Part shown: positions 56,903 through 64,000 of the stretch, piece by piece
Numbering within the stretch: position 1 is the first letter of the stretch
Layout: every line of letters begins with the position of its first letter
Assembly (NCBI RefSeq): GCF_011421425.1
Contig: NZ_WPCW01000003.1
Location: 186,001 to 250,000 of the forward strand
DNA from: Streptococcus catagoni
Lineage (GTDB): Bacteria > Bacillota > Bacilli > Lactobacillales > Streptococcaceae
DNA length: 64,000 nt
Reading direction: 5' to 3'
Translations under genes and position numbers: made by a program
Notes under the pieces: generated by a model
Seen by the model: only the letters and a program-made list of their open reading frames with translations
Told to the model about the DNA's origin: nothing
The model's database searches: none

Positions 56903-56931
56903 ATCATAATATAATTAATTAGATCCGTCAA
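56903..56931 (-). promoter_or_regulatory. sstT promoter
   Basis: Minus strand TTGACG (56926-56931), 17-nt spacer, TATGAT (56903-56908). Confidence 0.65.
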
Positions 56932-56958
56932 TTGTCTTTTTTGAATAATAATTCTTTA

Positions 56959-57048
56959 TTGACGACCTTGAAAAACTTCGTTATAATATCATTTGTTCTG
57001 TTTGTAAATTTCTCGATTAAAAATACAGAATATTCATTAAATACAGAA
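56959..57048 (+). promoter_or_regulatory. brnQ promoter and leader with CodY-like sequence
   Basis: TTGACG (56959-56964), 17 nt, TATAAT (56982-56987). The leader of about 70 nt contains AAATACAGAA twice. The first copy lies in AAAATACAGAATATT, which matches 11 of 15 bases of the CodY box AATTTTCWGAAAATT. brnQ is a known CodY-controlled gene in related species; binding here is inference. Confidence 0.5.
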
Positions 57049-57065
57049 ATGGAAATCCCCCCACA

Positions 57066-58433
57066 ATGCAAAGTAAAACGAACTATCTTGTCATTGGTTT
57101 TATGTTATTTGCCCTCTTTTTTGGAGCAGCAAATCTTATTTATCCAGCCTATATCGGTGTTTACTCTGGCAAACACCTAGCATTTTCTATTTTGGGTTTT
57201 TGCCTGACAGGAGTTTCCCTGCCTTTTTTTGGTGTTCTAGCAGTATCTAAATCTGGAGCTAGTGATGTTCGTACTATCGCAAGCCCTGTATCAAAAGGCT
57301 ATGCCACACTTTTTGCTGTCCTTTTATACCTATCCATTGGACCCTTCTTTGCTATTCCAAGAACCGGAGCTACTTCCTTTGCCATTGGTATTTCACCAAT
57401 ATTGGGGGATCAACTAGGCAGCAAATTATTATATGGACTTATTTTTTTCGGCCTTTCTTTCCTTTTAGCAGTCAAACCCAGTCGACTTGCTGAAAACATT
57501 GGAAAGTACCTAACACCAGCCCTTATTCTAGTTATTAGTATCGTCATTGTGTTTTCCTTTATCCATCCTGTTGGTGATTACGGTCAAACCCATAATGCAG
57601 GGCCAGGAATTAATAATGCCTTTAAAGACTATCCCTTTATGGCAGGTTTAATTCAAGGATATGGAACCATGGATGCCTTGGCCTCTCTTGTCTTTTCAAT
57701 TATTGTCATTGATGCCAGCAAACAATTTGGCGCAAAAAATCATAAAGATATTACAAAGATGACCTTCATTTCTGGCTTGATTGCTATCAGCCTCTTGGCT
57801 CTTATTTATATTTTTATCGGTCGGATTGGCGCTACTTCTCAAAACTTATTCCCATTTTCTCAGGGCTTTTTCAGAATTCAGGGTAATCCTATAAATGGCG
57901 GTCACATCCTTAGCCATGCATCACACTTCTACCTTGGATCCCTTGGACAAGCTTCTCTGGCCATGATCATTTTTTTAGCCTGTTTAACAACTTCTACCGG
58001 ATTAATTTCTTCAAGTGCCGAATTTTTTCATAACTTGCTGCCTCAATTCTCCCGTAACTTCTGGGCAGGCCTGTTCACCCTAGTTTCTGCTAGCTTTTAC
58101 TTGGGTGGTCTTAATTTTATTATTAAATGGTCAGCTCCTGTACTTTATTTACTGTATCCACTGACAATTATTTTAATTATCTTAGTTTTACTACCAAGGT
58201 CTTGGGCCATTACCTCCCCTGTCTATAAAGCAACAACACTATTTACCTTTATTCCAGCCTTATATGACGCCTTGGCTACCCTGGCCTCAATGACTGGACT
58301 CTTTAAAATACCAAGCTTCATAAGCTACTTCTTTACAGAACTGGTACCTCTTGGAAAATTTTCAATGGGATGGATAAGCTTCGCATTAATCGGATTTTTA
58401 ATTGGTTTCATCTTACAAAGACTAAAAAAATAA
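57066..58433 (+). CDS. brnQ: Branched-chain amino acid:cation symporter BrnQ
   Basis: Imports leucine, isoleucine and valine with sodium or proton. The 455-residue protein has about twelve membrane helices. The N-terminal MLFALFFGAANLIYPAYIG is the family signature, and GPFFAIPRTGATSFAIG and GYGTMDALASLVFS follow. There is no Shine-Dalgarno sequence before ATG 57066; the preceding bases are C-rich (ATCCCCCCACA). The start is nevertheless well supported by the family N-terminus. Translation control is therefore unclear. Confidence 0.94.
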   Translation: MQSKTNYLVIGFMLFALFFGAANLIYPAYIGVYSGKHLAFSILGFCLTGVSLPFFGVLAVSKSGASDVRTIASPVSKGYATLFAVLLYLSIGPFFAIPRTGATSFAIGISPILGDQLGSKLLYGLIFFGLSFLLAVKPSRLAENIGKYLTPALILVISIVIVFSFIHPVGDYGQTHNAGPGINNAFKDYPFMAGLIQGYGTMDALASLVFSIIVIDASKQFGAKNHKDITKMTFISGLIAISLLALIYIFIGRIGATSQNLFPFSQGFFRIQGNPINGGHILSHASHFYLGSLGQASLAMIIFLACLTTSTGLISSSAEFFHNLLPQFSRNFWAGLFTLVSASFYLGGLNFIIKWSAPVLYLLYPLTIILIILVLLPRSWAITSPVYKATTLFTFIPALYDALATLASMTGLFKIPSFISYFFTELVPLGKFSMGWISFALIGFLIGFILQRLKK

Positions 58434-58462
58434 GCTAAAGTTAAACTAGCTTATTTTATTTA
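58428..58462. terminator. Bidirectional terminator between brnQ and metI
   Basis: AAATAAGCTA / TAGCTTATTT perfect 10-bp stem overlapping the brnQ stop and lying at the end of metI; A- and T-rich flanks. Confidence 0.8.
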
Positions 58463-59148
58463 TGACTAAAATGTCTGCTTAAACGGTCTCCAATAAATTG
58501 GATTGTAAAAATCAATAATAAGATAAGTAGGGTGGCTACCCAGGTCACATCATTGTTGAAACGATTGTAACCGTAAGAAATAGCTAAATTACCAAGTCCA
58601 CCAGCACCAATAGCTCCAGCCATAGCTGTCTCACCCACAAGAGAAATGAGGGTTAGGGTTGAAAGACGGATTAATTCTGGCAAACTTTCACTTAAATAAA
58701 GCTTTACTAAATCTAAAAAAGTAGCTCCTGAAGCTTGTGCCGCTTCGATGATTCCCTTGTCTAGATCAGAAAAAACAACCTGTACTTGTCTGGCAAAGAA
58801 TGGAAATGTAGCAAAGGTCAAAGGCACTAAGGCTGCTCTTGCTCCCAGCACTGTCCCCATGATCAGGTAGGTTAAACTAGCTAGAATGGCAATTAAAATA
58901 ACAAAGGGGATGGCCCGAAAAATAGAGGTAAACTTATCTAAAATCCAGCAGATGATCTTATTTTCAATAATGCCTCCAGGCCCCATTAAAACAAGCATCA
59001 ACCCTAAGAATAGACCAATTAATCCCCCCACAATAAAAGGAATAATTGTCATATAAAGAGTATTCCAGATAGCCAAGCCCCAGCCTGCATCCCCAGACCA
59101 GCCGATTTCATAAACATTGGGTAAATAATTTTGCAAAAAGTGTGACAT
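58456..59148 (-). CDS. metI: Methionine ABC transporter permease
   Basis: Membrane subunit of the D/L-methionine importer. The 230-residue protein has five membrane helices and the EAA coupling loop IIEAAQASGATFLDLVKLYL (about 138-157) that docks on MetN. MAGAIGAGGLGNLAISYGYNRF is a family hallmark. It starts directly after the metN stop, so the two are coupled. Confidence 0.94.
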   Translation of the reverse strand: MSHFLQNYLPNVYEIGWSGDAGWGLAIWNTLYMTIIPFIVGGLIGLFLGLMLVLMGPGGIIENKIICWILDKFTSIFRAIPFVILIAILASLTYLIMGTVLGARAALVPLTFATFPFFARQVQVVFSDLDKGIIEAAQASGATFLDLVKLYLSESLPELIRLSTLTLISLVGETAMAGAIGAGGLGNLAISYGYNRFNNDVTWVATLLILLLIFTIQFIGDRLSRHFSHK

Positions 59149-60213
59149 TTAAGCTCCCTTCTTCAATAACTTGATTTCAACACCCGCTTTTTCTAGGGCT
59201 TCTTCTGCTAAGCGGAGATTTTCTTCTTGACCTGTAAGAACAGCAATCATCTCGCCAACTGGTATCTGATCAAGTATTTCAATATTGCCATATAAAATAT
59301 TGGCTGTTACTTCATACTGACGGTAAATATGATTTAAAATAGGTTCATCTGTGGAAGTCCCTGCATAGTTGAGTTGGACCAATCTAGAGTTTTTAGCCAG
59401 AGAGATGACAATACCCTGCTGATAAATTTTTTCTAAGGCTTCATCAATACCAGTTGATCTGACAATAAACTCTTTTGTCAAAGCTTGCTTTGGATTGGTA
59501 AAAATGTTCAATAGAGAACCTTCTTCAATTAGGTTCCCATTTTGCATGACAGCTACACGGTTACAGATATCTTTGACGATTTGCATTTCGTGTGTGATCA
59601 TAACAATTGTTAACCCCAGTTTACGGTTAAGCTCTTGTAATAAGGACAAAATTTGCTTGGTCGTTTTAGGATCTAAGGCCGATGTAGCCTCATCAGATAT
59701 TAATATCTTAGGATTATTGGCCAAGGCACGCGCAATAGCCACACGTTGTTTTTGACCACCTGATAATTGTGCAGGGTAGTTGTCTGCGCGCTCTGATAAA
59801 CCAACTAATTCTAAGAGTTCTCCAACCTTCTTGTCAATTTCAGCCTTTGACAGGCCTGAATGTTTCAAAGCGAAGGCTATATTTTCCTTGGCTGTTTTTT
59901 GAGCCATTAAATTAAAGTGTTGGAAGATCATTCCAATATCACGTCTTTTTTCACGGAGCTCCTTAGGACTTAAGACTACCTTTCCTTTATCAAAGGTAAG
60001 TTCTTCATCTATTGTGATTTTCCCAGAACTTGGCTTTTGTAATAAATTAATAACTCGTACCAAGGTTGATTTTCCTGCTCCAGAATAACCAACTATTCCA
60101 TAAATATCTCCTTTATTAATGGTTAATGAAACATCTTTTACAGCTTCAATTTTTTTATTTCCTTGTTCAAAAGTAATGCCAATATGTTCTAATTGAATAA
60201 TAGCTTCTTTCAT
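59149..60213 (-). CDS. metN: Methionine ABC transporter ATPase
   Basis: Powers methionine uptake. The 354-residue protein has Walker A GYSGAGKSTL (about 39-48), signature LSGGQKQRVAIARAL, Walker B ILISDEATSALDP and H-loop ITHEM. The C-terminal NIL domain (about 265-345) mediates methionine feedback inhibition in E. coli MetN. A 113-nt gap with a hairpin separates it from metQ; in S. pyogenes and S. pneumoniae I recall an M20 peptidase gene in that place. Confidence 0.94.
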   Translation of the reverse strand: MKEAIIQLEHIGITFEQGNKKIEAVKDVSLTINKGDIYGIVGYSGAGKSTLVRVINLLQKPSSGKITIDEELTFDKGKVVLSPKELREKRRDIGMIFQHFNLMAQKTAKENIAFALKHSGLSKAEIDKKVGELLELVGLSERADNYPAQLSGGQKQRVAIARALANNPKILISDEATSALDPKTTKQILSLLQELNRKLGLTIVMITHEMQIVKDICNRVAVMQNGNLIEEGSLLNIFTNPKQALTKEFIVRSTGIDEALEKIYQQGIVISLAKNSRLVQLNYAGTSTDEPILNHIYRQYEVTANILYGNIEILDQIPVGEMIAVLTGQEENLRLAEEALEKAGVEIKLLKKGA

Positions 60214-60291
60214 TCCTTTTTATAACCTTCCTTTTTATCACTTCTTAGCTTGCAAGTTTATATCAGTAAGAGCGCATACCTTGCAAAGAGA

Positions 60292-60319
60292 AATGACTTG
60301 CTTTTTAACACAAGTCATT
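60292..60319 (-). terminator. Hairpin between metQ and metN
   Basis: AATGACTTG / CAAGTCATT perfect 9-bp stem with a 10-nt loop and only a weak U-tract. Probably an attenuating or mRNA-stabilising hairpin that sets a higher metQ level. Confidence 0.6.
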
Positions 60320-60326
60320 GATCTCC

Positions 60327-61172
60327 TTACCATACAGTGATATCAACTCCATCTGATGTTTTATTAATAACATCTTTTACCTGGTCGGTCTGATAAGCCC
60401 TGATTAATTTTTTGATAGCTGCTGCTTTTTTAGATTTTTTCCAATCTTTTTTAGCAACAAGAATATTGATCCATTGTTTGGTATTCTTATCAACTGCTTC
60501 CTTATAAAGTGACGTTTTATAGTCTATTTTTGCTGGTACTGCATAACTATTGTTTACGACTGCAGCATCAACTGAGTTTAGAGAACGTGCTGTCTGCCCA
60601 GCATCCAATTCTTTAATATCAAGTTTTGCCTTGTTTTCTGAGATATTAGCAATAGTTGCCAATTTATCTCCTTTGACATTTAATTTAATAAGTCCAGCAG
60701 ATTCAAGCAAATAGAGCGCTCGACTTTCATTAGTAGCATCATTTGGTACCGCAATTGGTGCACCCTTAGGTAGATCCGCTAACTTCTTATATTTTGCCTT
60801 GCCCTTTTGGTTTATCCCTGAAAATAAATGCACTGGGCTAATATAGGTATCTGCTAAAGCAACCAATTCTCCCTGATTTTCTTTGTTCCAATTATTGAGG
60901 AAATTGTAATGCTGGAAAGCATTGAGATCAACTTCACCATTGGCTGTAGCCTGATTGGGCTGTGAATAGTCTGTAAACTCTTTAAATTTTAAGTGAATAT
61001 CTTCTTTCTTTAAAAGTTCTTGAATCTTGTCCCATCTTGCTTGGTCTGATTTGGTCTTAGCCATCAAACCTATGGTCAAGGTGTTTTTACTATCTTCTTT
61101 AGGAGCACAAGCTACTAAAGAAAAGGAAGCTATTGCTAGAGTCAAAAATCCTAATACTTTCTTATATGCCAT
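60327..61172 (-). CDS. metQ: Methionine-binding lipoprotein MetQ
   Basis: Substrate-binding lipoprotein of the methionine importer. The 281-residue NlpA-family protein has a type II signal peptide ending LVAC (Cys about 22), then TIGLMAKTKSDQARWDKIQ. NGEVDLNAFQHYNFL and VPNDATNESRALYLLE line the ligand pocket in relatives. GAGG precedes the ATG. A MET-box lies upstream of its promoter, so activation by a MtaR-type regulator in methionine shortage is expected. Confidence 0.95.
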   Translation of the reverse strand: MAYKKVLGFLTLAIASFSLVACAPKEDSKNTLTIGLMAKTKSDQARWDKIQELLKKEDIHLKFKEFTDYSQPNQATANGEVDLNAFQHYNFLNNWNKENQGELVALADTYISPVHLFSGINQKGKAKYKKLADLPKGAPIAVPNDATNESRALYLLESAGLIKLNVKGDKLATIANISENKAKLDIKELDAGQTARSLNSVDAAVVNNSYAVPAKIDYKTSLYKEAVDKNTKQWINILVAKKDWKKSKKAAAIKKLIRAYQTDQVKDVINKTSDGVDITVW

Positions 61173-61201
61173 TTACCCAACCTCATTTCTTTTATGTTCT
61201 T

Positions 61202-61269
61202 ATTCTAACCTAAACTGTTATAGTTTTCAAATTGGAAATATCTAGGTTTTTATATAGTTTATAACTATA
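61202..61269 (-). promoter_or_regulatory. metQ promoter with upstream MET-box
   Basis: The promoter on the minus strand is TTGAAA (61225-61230), 17 nt, TAGAAT (61202-61207). The dyad TATAGTT-TAT-AACTATA (61253-61269) differs by one base from the streptococcal MET-box TATAGTTTNAAACTATA read by the LysR regulator MtaR. Its centre is about 65 nt before the expected start of transcription, a typical LysR activator position. Confidence 0.75.
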
Positions 61270-61285
61270 TGTGTCTCGTATAAAA

Positions 61286-61317
61286 ACTCACTTAAGAATC
61301 TTAAGTGAGTGCTTTTT
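61286..61317. terminator. Terminator after the amino-acid-binding lipoprotein gene
   Basis: ACTCACTTAAG / CTTAAGTGAGT stem with a 3-nt loop and T- or A-runs on both sides; it separates the binding protein from metQ. Confidence 0.88.
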
Positions 61318-62145
61318 TTATTGCGGTAGTTTTAAATCATTTTCTTTTGGAATATAGTCTCCACCTAAATGTTTTTTAGCCAGCTTAGCTAAGCTACCAT
61401 CCTTGATCAAAGCCTTTATTCTCTTATTCACAAATTTTTGTAAATCTTTCTGATCTTGGCCAAAGATAAAGTAAATATAAGGCTGCTCCTTGCTGTTTAA
61501 TGGAATGGTTTTTAAATTATCAAGTCCCTGATTTTCTATAATGGCATTAACTGTAGGGGCATCAAAAATTTTAAAGTCTGCCTTACCTTGACTAAGATTT
61601 GTTAACATTTGTGTAATATTTTCATTTGTATATTTTAACTTAACAGGATTGCTTGAATTCTTTTGGTTGAAGGCTTTTAGCTGAGCAGCTGTAGTTGTAC
61701 CTTGCACAACTTGCGAAGAGTGTCCCTTAATATCATTATAAGACTTAATATCACTACCTTTAGGAACCACTAAAACAGATGGAGTTGTTCCCATAGGATA
61801 AGAGAAGAGATATTTTGAGGATCTTTCCTTGGTATAGCTAATATTATTACCAGCCATCTGGTATTTACTTGAGTCTAAACCTGTGAAGATTGAAGACCAT
61901 TCTGTTTTTTTAAACTGAACCTTATAGTCATCTGAATCTTTAAAAATAGCCTTTGCGACTTCAATATCATAGCCTGTTAATTGCCCTGATTTTTCATAAG
62001 AAAATGGTGCTGTTGTGCCAACTGTTGCAAAAAGCACTCCTTCTTGTTTAGAAGTTGATTTGCTTTCCTTAGCTGATCCGCATGCAGCAAGAAGAGTTGT
62101 TGTTAAAGCTAGTCCAGCTACTGCCATAATTTTTTTGTTTGTCAT
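61318..62145 (-). CDS. Polar amino acid ABC transporter substrate-binding lipoprotein
   Basis: A 275-residue family 3 solute-binding protein. The signal peptide ends LLAAC (Cys about 22). The binding domain shows TTAPFSYEKSGQLTGYDIEVAKAI, GNNISYTKERS and PMGTTPSVLVVP. It has no adjacent permease or ATPase, so it must work with a module encoded elsewhere or with the met system. Cystine or another sulfur amino acid is possible, since a CYS-box-like sequence precedes it and metQ follows. The substrate is inference. Confidence 0.9.
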   Translation of the reverse strand: MTNKKIMAVAGLALTTTLLAACGSAKESKSTSKQEGVLFATVGTTAPFSYEKSGQLTGYDIEVAKAIFKDSDDYKVQFKKTEWSSIFTGLDSSKYQMAGNNISYTKERSSKYLFSYPMGTTPSVLVVPKGSDIKSYNDIKGHSSQVVQGTTTAAQLKAFNQKNSSNPVKLKYTNENITQMLTNLSQGKADFKIFDAPTVNAIIENQGLDNLKTIPLNSKEQPYIYFIFGQDQKDLQKFVNKRIKALIKDGSLAKLAKKHLGGDYIPKENDLKLPQ

Positions 62146-62182
62146 GATGGGTATCTCTCCTAATTGGTAATAATTCTATTGT

Positions 62183-62232
62183 ACCACCAAGTTTAGGAAA
62201 AATGTAATAGCAATAAGATATCATGGTGATAT
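62183..62232 (-). promoter_or_regulatory. Promoter with CYS-box-like site upstream of the binding-lipoprotein gene
   Basis: The -10 is TACAAT with a TGG extension (minus strand, about 62178-62186). Upstream TGATA-N9-TATTA (62205-62223) matches the CmbR-type CYS-box TGATA-N9-TATCA with one deviation. A second dyad ATATCA-TGG-TGATAT (62218-62232) overlaps it. Confidence 0.45.
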
Positions 62233-62245
62233 GAAAAACCTATCA

Positions 62246-62275
62246 AAAAAACAGCGCATCAAATGCACTGTTTCT
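62246..62275 (-). terminator. Terminator of yebC
   Basis: AAACAG-T-GCAT / ATGC-G-CTGTTT stem with one internal mismatch and a U-run on the minus strand. Confidence 0.8.
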
Positions 62276-62280
62276 ATTTA

Positions 62281-62997
62281 TTAAAAATCTGAAACATTAT
62301 GATAGACTTTTTGCACATCATCATCTGATTCTAAGGCATCAACCAATTTTTCAAAGGTTTCTAGATCTTCACCTTCTAAAACAACTTCAGATTGTGGAAT
62401 CATTTCAAGTTCAGTCACTTGAAACTCTTCAATCCCTGCATCACGCAACGCCTTGATGCCCTTATGTAAATCAGTAGGGGCAGTATAGACAGTAATACTT
62501 CCTTCTTCTGCTTCCACATCATCAACTTCAACATCTGCTTCTAGAAGTTGTTCAAAGATTGTATCAGCATCATCACCTGCAAATACAATAACACCTTTTT
62601 TATCAAACATGTAAGATACTGAACCTGATGCTCCCATGTTACCACCATTTTTACCATAAGCAGTACGAACATTGGCAGCTGTTCGGTTAACATTTGAGGT
62701 CAAGGTATCAACGATAATCATTGACCCATTAGGTCCAAAGCCTTCATAACGACCCTCAACGAAAGTTTCGTCAGTATTACCTTTAGCCTTGTCAATGGCT
62801 TTATCAATAACGTGTTTTGGAACCTGTGCTTGTTTGGCACGATCAATAACGAATTTTAAAGCTGAGTTTGTTTCAGGATCTGGATCTCCCTGTTTGGCAG
62901 CAACATAAATTTCTACACCAAATTTAGCATAGACCTTTGAAGTAGCACCATCTTTAGCAGTTTTCTTCGCAACTATATTTGCCCATTTACGTCCCAT
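62281..62997 (-). CDS. yebC: YebC/PmpR (TACO1) family protein
   Basis: A 238-residue protein of the YebC family, long called transcriptional regulators and more recently linked to translation of difficult proline stretches. It starts [21 protein letters not shown] (the YebC-II variant, as in YeeN/YebC paralogues) and has [22 protein letters not shown] and [24 protein letters not shown] precedes the ATG. It has its own promoter and terminator. Confidence 0.92.
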   Translation of the reverse strand: MGRKWANIVAKKTAKDGATSKVYAKFGVEIYVAAKQGDPDPETNSALKFVIDRAKQAQVPKHVIDKAIDKAKGNTDETFVEGRYEGFGPNGSMIIVDTLTSNVNRTAANVRTAYGKNGGNMGASGSVSYMFDKKGVIVFAGDDADTIFEQLLEADVEVDDVEAEEGSITVYTAPTDLHKGIKALRDAGIEEFQVTELEMIPQSEVVLEGEDLETFEKLVDALESDDDVQKVYHNVSDF

Positions 62998-63611
62998 TGG
63001 ATTCTCCTCTTGATTATTATTTTCTTATTTAAGCACTTTGAAAATAGCAGAGCTAAACATACTTTTAACTCTACCATTATAGCACTTTGAAGAGATTTGG
63101 TAAAATGGATTTTCTCCTTAAAATATTTTTTATTCTAAAAACTCTTACCACTTACTTCTAAAGCTAAGCTCAGCAGACAAATCATATTGAGCTCTTAAAA
63201 ATCCTATTTAAGAAGCACTTTTCTTAGTCAGAGTAAAATATCAGCTATGCAACTTATAGTAAAGGATCTGTAATAGTGATCAAATCGTCTAAGTTCTCTG
63301 CCTTATTTATCTTTAATCTTCATGTAATCAGCTCGCCTTTATCATTTATCTTTAGAATTGATGTCTAAAGCACCAGTTAATGACAAAAGAGGGTAACTTT
63401 CTTATCAGATAAAGCTTGATATCACAAATGATTATCCTTTTATTAGTAAAAATGATACCATCTCTTACTCTTTTGTAGGCTGCTACAAAGTTCTTCCACA
63501 AGTAAGGATCTTCTGTAATATGTCATTCTGAAGTGAATGCCCACTGTAGTTTTCTTAAGTCTGCCAGCCATAAAATTCCTTACTATTTTAATGGCCTTTT
63601 ATATGATCAAG
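62998..63611. other. 614-bp gap with the yebC promoter and no recognised gene
   Basis: On the minus strand TTTACC (63099-63104), 17 nt, TG-C-TATAAT (-10 at 63076-63081) is the yebC promoter. The sequence TTCAAAGTGCT occurs twice (once beside this -10, once closer to the gene). From about 63130 to 63600 I see only short frames. One on the minus strand around 63550-63460 (reading KKTTVGIHFRMTYYRRSLLV) could be the remnant of a decayed gene, but matches nothing I know. The spacer is A+T-rich. Confidence 0.4.
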
Positions 63612-64000
63612 CTAGCCTTTTTTGCAATAGTAGGCAATGGCCTGACTAGCAAATTCTGCTGTCCCTGGTTCACCCATCTTATCAATGTTGGCTTTAAAGC
63701 GGACATCTTCAGTATACATTTGGCCAAGACCAGCTAAAATCTCTTTTGTGCAGGTGTAAAGATGACTACTGATATAATCCTGAAGAAGCTTAACCTGATT
63801 TTGAACAGCTAGGTCTTCTACAGATTCAGACATTAACTTAGCAAAGCCCGCAAAGATAGATGCCATACCAGCCATAAGTTGCTCCTGATTAATTGAGCTG
63901 GCCCTTTGCTCATACTCTTTATAAGCAGAGCTCCTCCCCCAGGACTCCTTGGCTTCTCTTTGAAAAGCTTCTATTTCCGACTTGTCATAAACCCTATATG
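63612..64000 (-). CDS. MerR-type regulator with TipAS domain, C-terminal part (5' end outside window)
   Basis: The frame is open to the window edge; 129 residues are visible. They match the TipAS ligand-binding domain: ESWGRSSAYKEYEQR, then FAGFAKLMSESVEDLAVQNQVKLL, LGQMYTEDVRFKANIDK and the final FASQAIAYYCKKG. TipA-type regulators carry an N-terminal MerR helix-turn-helix (not visible here) and respond to thiopeptides or other ligands by activating efflux genes. The ligand of this one is unknown. Confidence 0.85.
   Translation of the reverse strand, partial: YRVYDKSEIEAFQREAKESWGRSSAYKEYEQRASSINQEQLMAGMASIFAGFAKLMSESVEDLAVQNQVKLLQDYISSHLYTCTKEILAGLGQMYTEDVRFKANIDKMGEPGTAEFASQAIAYYCKKG

Noticed and set aside
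56932..57180. 82-codon plus-strand frame upstream of brnQ
   Set aside because: Overlaps the brnQ promoter and start in another frame; no support.
1..64000. CRISPR arrays, tRNA/rRNA genes, prophage or intact insertion sequences
   Set aside because: No spaced repeats, cloverleaf sequences, transposase or phage genes were seen on either strand.

Overview
The window looks like a stretch of core chromosome from a low-GC streptococcus of the pyogenic group. The protein sequences and gene order resemble S. pyogenes, but the details (a YczE-like gene, no M20 peptidase inside the met locus) suggest a relative of the S. uberis / parauberis / iniae type. The species call is inference. About 70 genes fill the window, most on the minus strand in tight operons with 1-11 nt overlaps. 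I saw no tRNA, rRNA, CRISPR array, prophage or intact insertion sequence.

Layout. 1-1.4 kb: end of cutC and a YczE-like membrane protein, each followed by a copy of the same terminator sequence. 1.4-7.8 kb: rsmI-yabA-ricT-holB-tmk, ylbF-ylbG, clpP with a CtsR operator, and upp. 7.9-11.1 kb: the divergent lipid II flippase murJ and the lysine-adding ligase murE. 11.2-15.1 kb: a four-gene ferric-hydroxamate type ABC importer, followed by a 333-bp stretch with 15-nt terminal inverted repeats. 15.4-20.8 kb: a DUF1803 gene, ppaC with a partner gene, pflA, a CorC/HlyC protein and mnmM. 20.8-22.4 kb: an ABC-2 exporter whose ATPase gene is split by a -1 frameshift in a six-base homopolymer. 22.4-25.5 kb: a radical SAM protein, the ribU-PAP2 pair under an FMN riboswitch, and trmL behind a structured leader. 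25.6-31.4 kb: a nine-gene operon, murI-rdgB-yfcE-cbpB-xerD-like-scpA-scpB-rluB-yidD. 31.5-35.4 kb: YneF, a Bax-inhibitor-like protein, an HD protein, a SpoU methyltransferase and, on the other strand, acyP and yidC2. 35.4-43.5 kb: greA, mltG, a GNAT protein, murC, a disordered hypothetical protein and a SWIM-SNF2 helicase. 43.8-47.8 kb: nrdR-dnaB-dnaI-der. 47.9-52.5 kb: covRS, a YceD protein, htpX and lemA. 52.6-58.4 kb: rsmG-ktrB-ktrA, sstT and brnQ. 58.4-64 kb: metI-metN-metQ under a MET-box, an amino-acid binding lipoprotein, yebC and the end of a TipAS regulator.

Functional themes are peptidoglycan synthesis (murJ, murE, murI, murC, mltG), replication and segregation (yabA, holB, dnaB, dnaI, scpAB), RNA modification (rsmI, rsmG, trmL, a SpoU enzyme, rluB, mnmM), iron, methionine, riboflavin and potassium uptake, and global control by CovRS.

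I found no obvious new multi-gene system. The best leads are regulatory. Four genes (ylbF, DUF1803, the TIGR01212 radical SAM gene, the SpoU methyltransferase) have an extended -10 box exactly 6 nt before the start codon and no Shine-Dalgarno sequence, which predicts leaderless mRNAs. Other leads are the structured trmL leader, a promoter with long hairpins upstream of ylbF, the inverted-repeat element near 15 kb, the split ABC ATPase, and large dyads in the covR leader.
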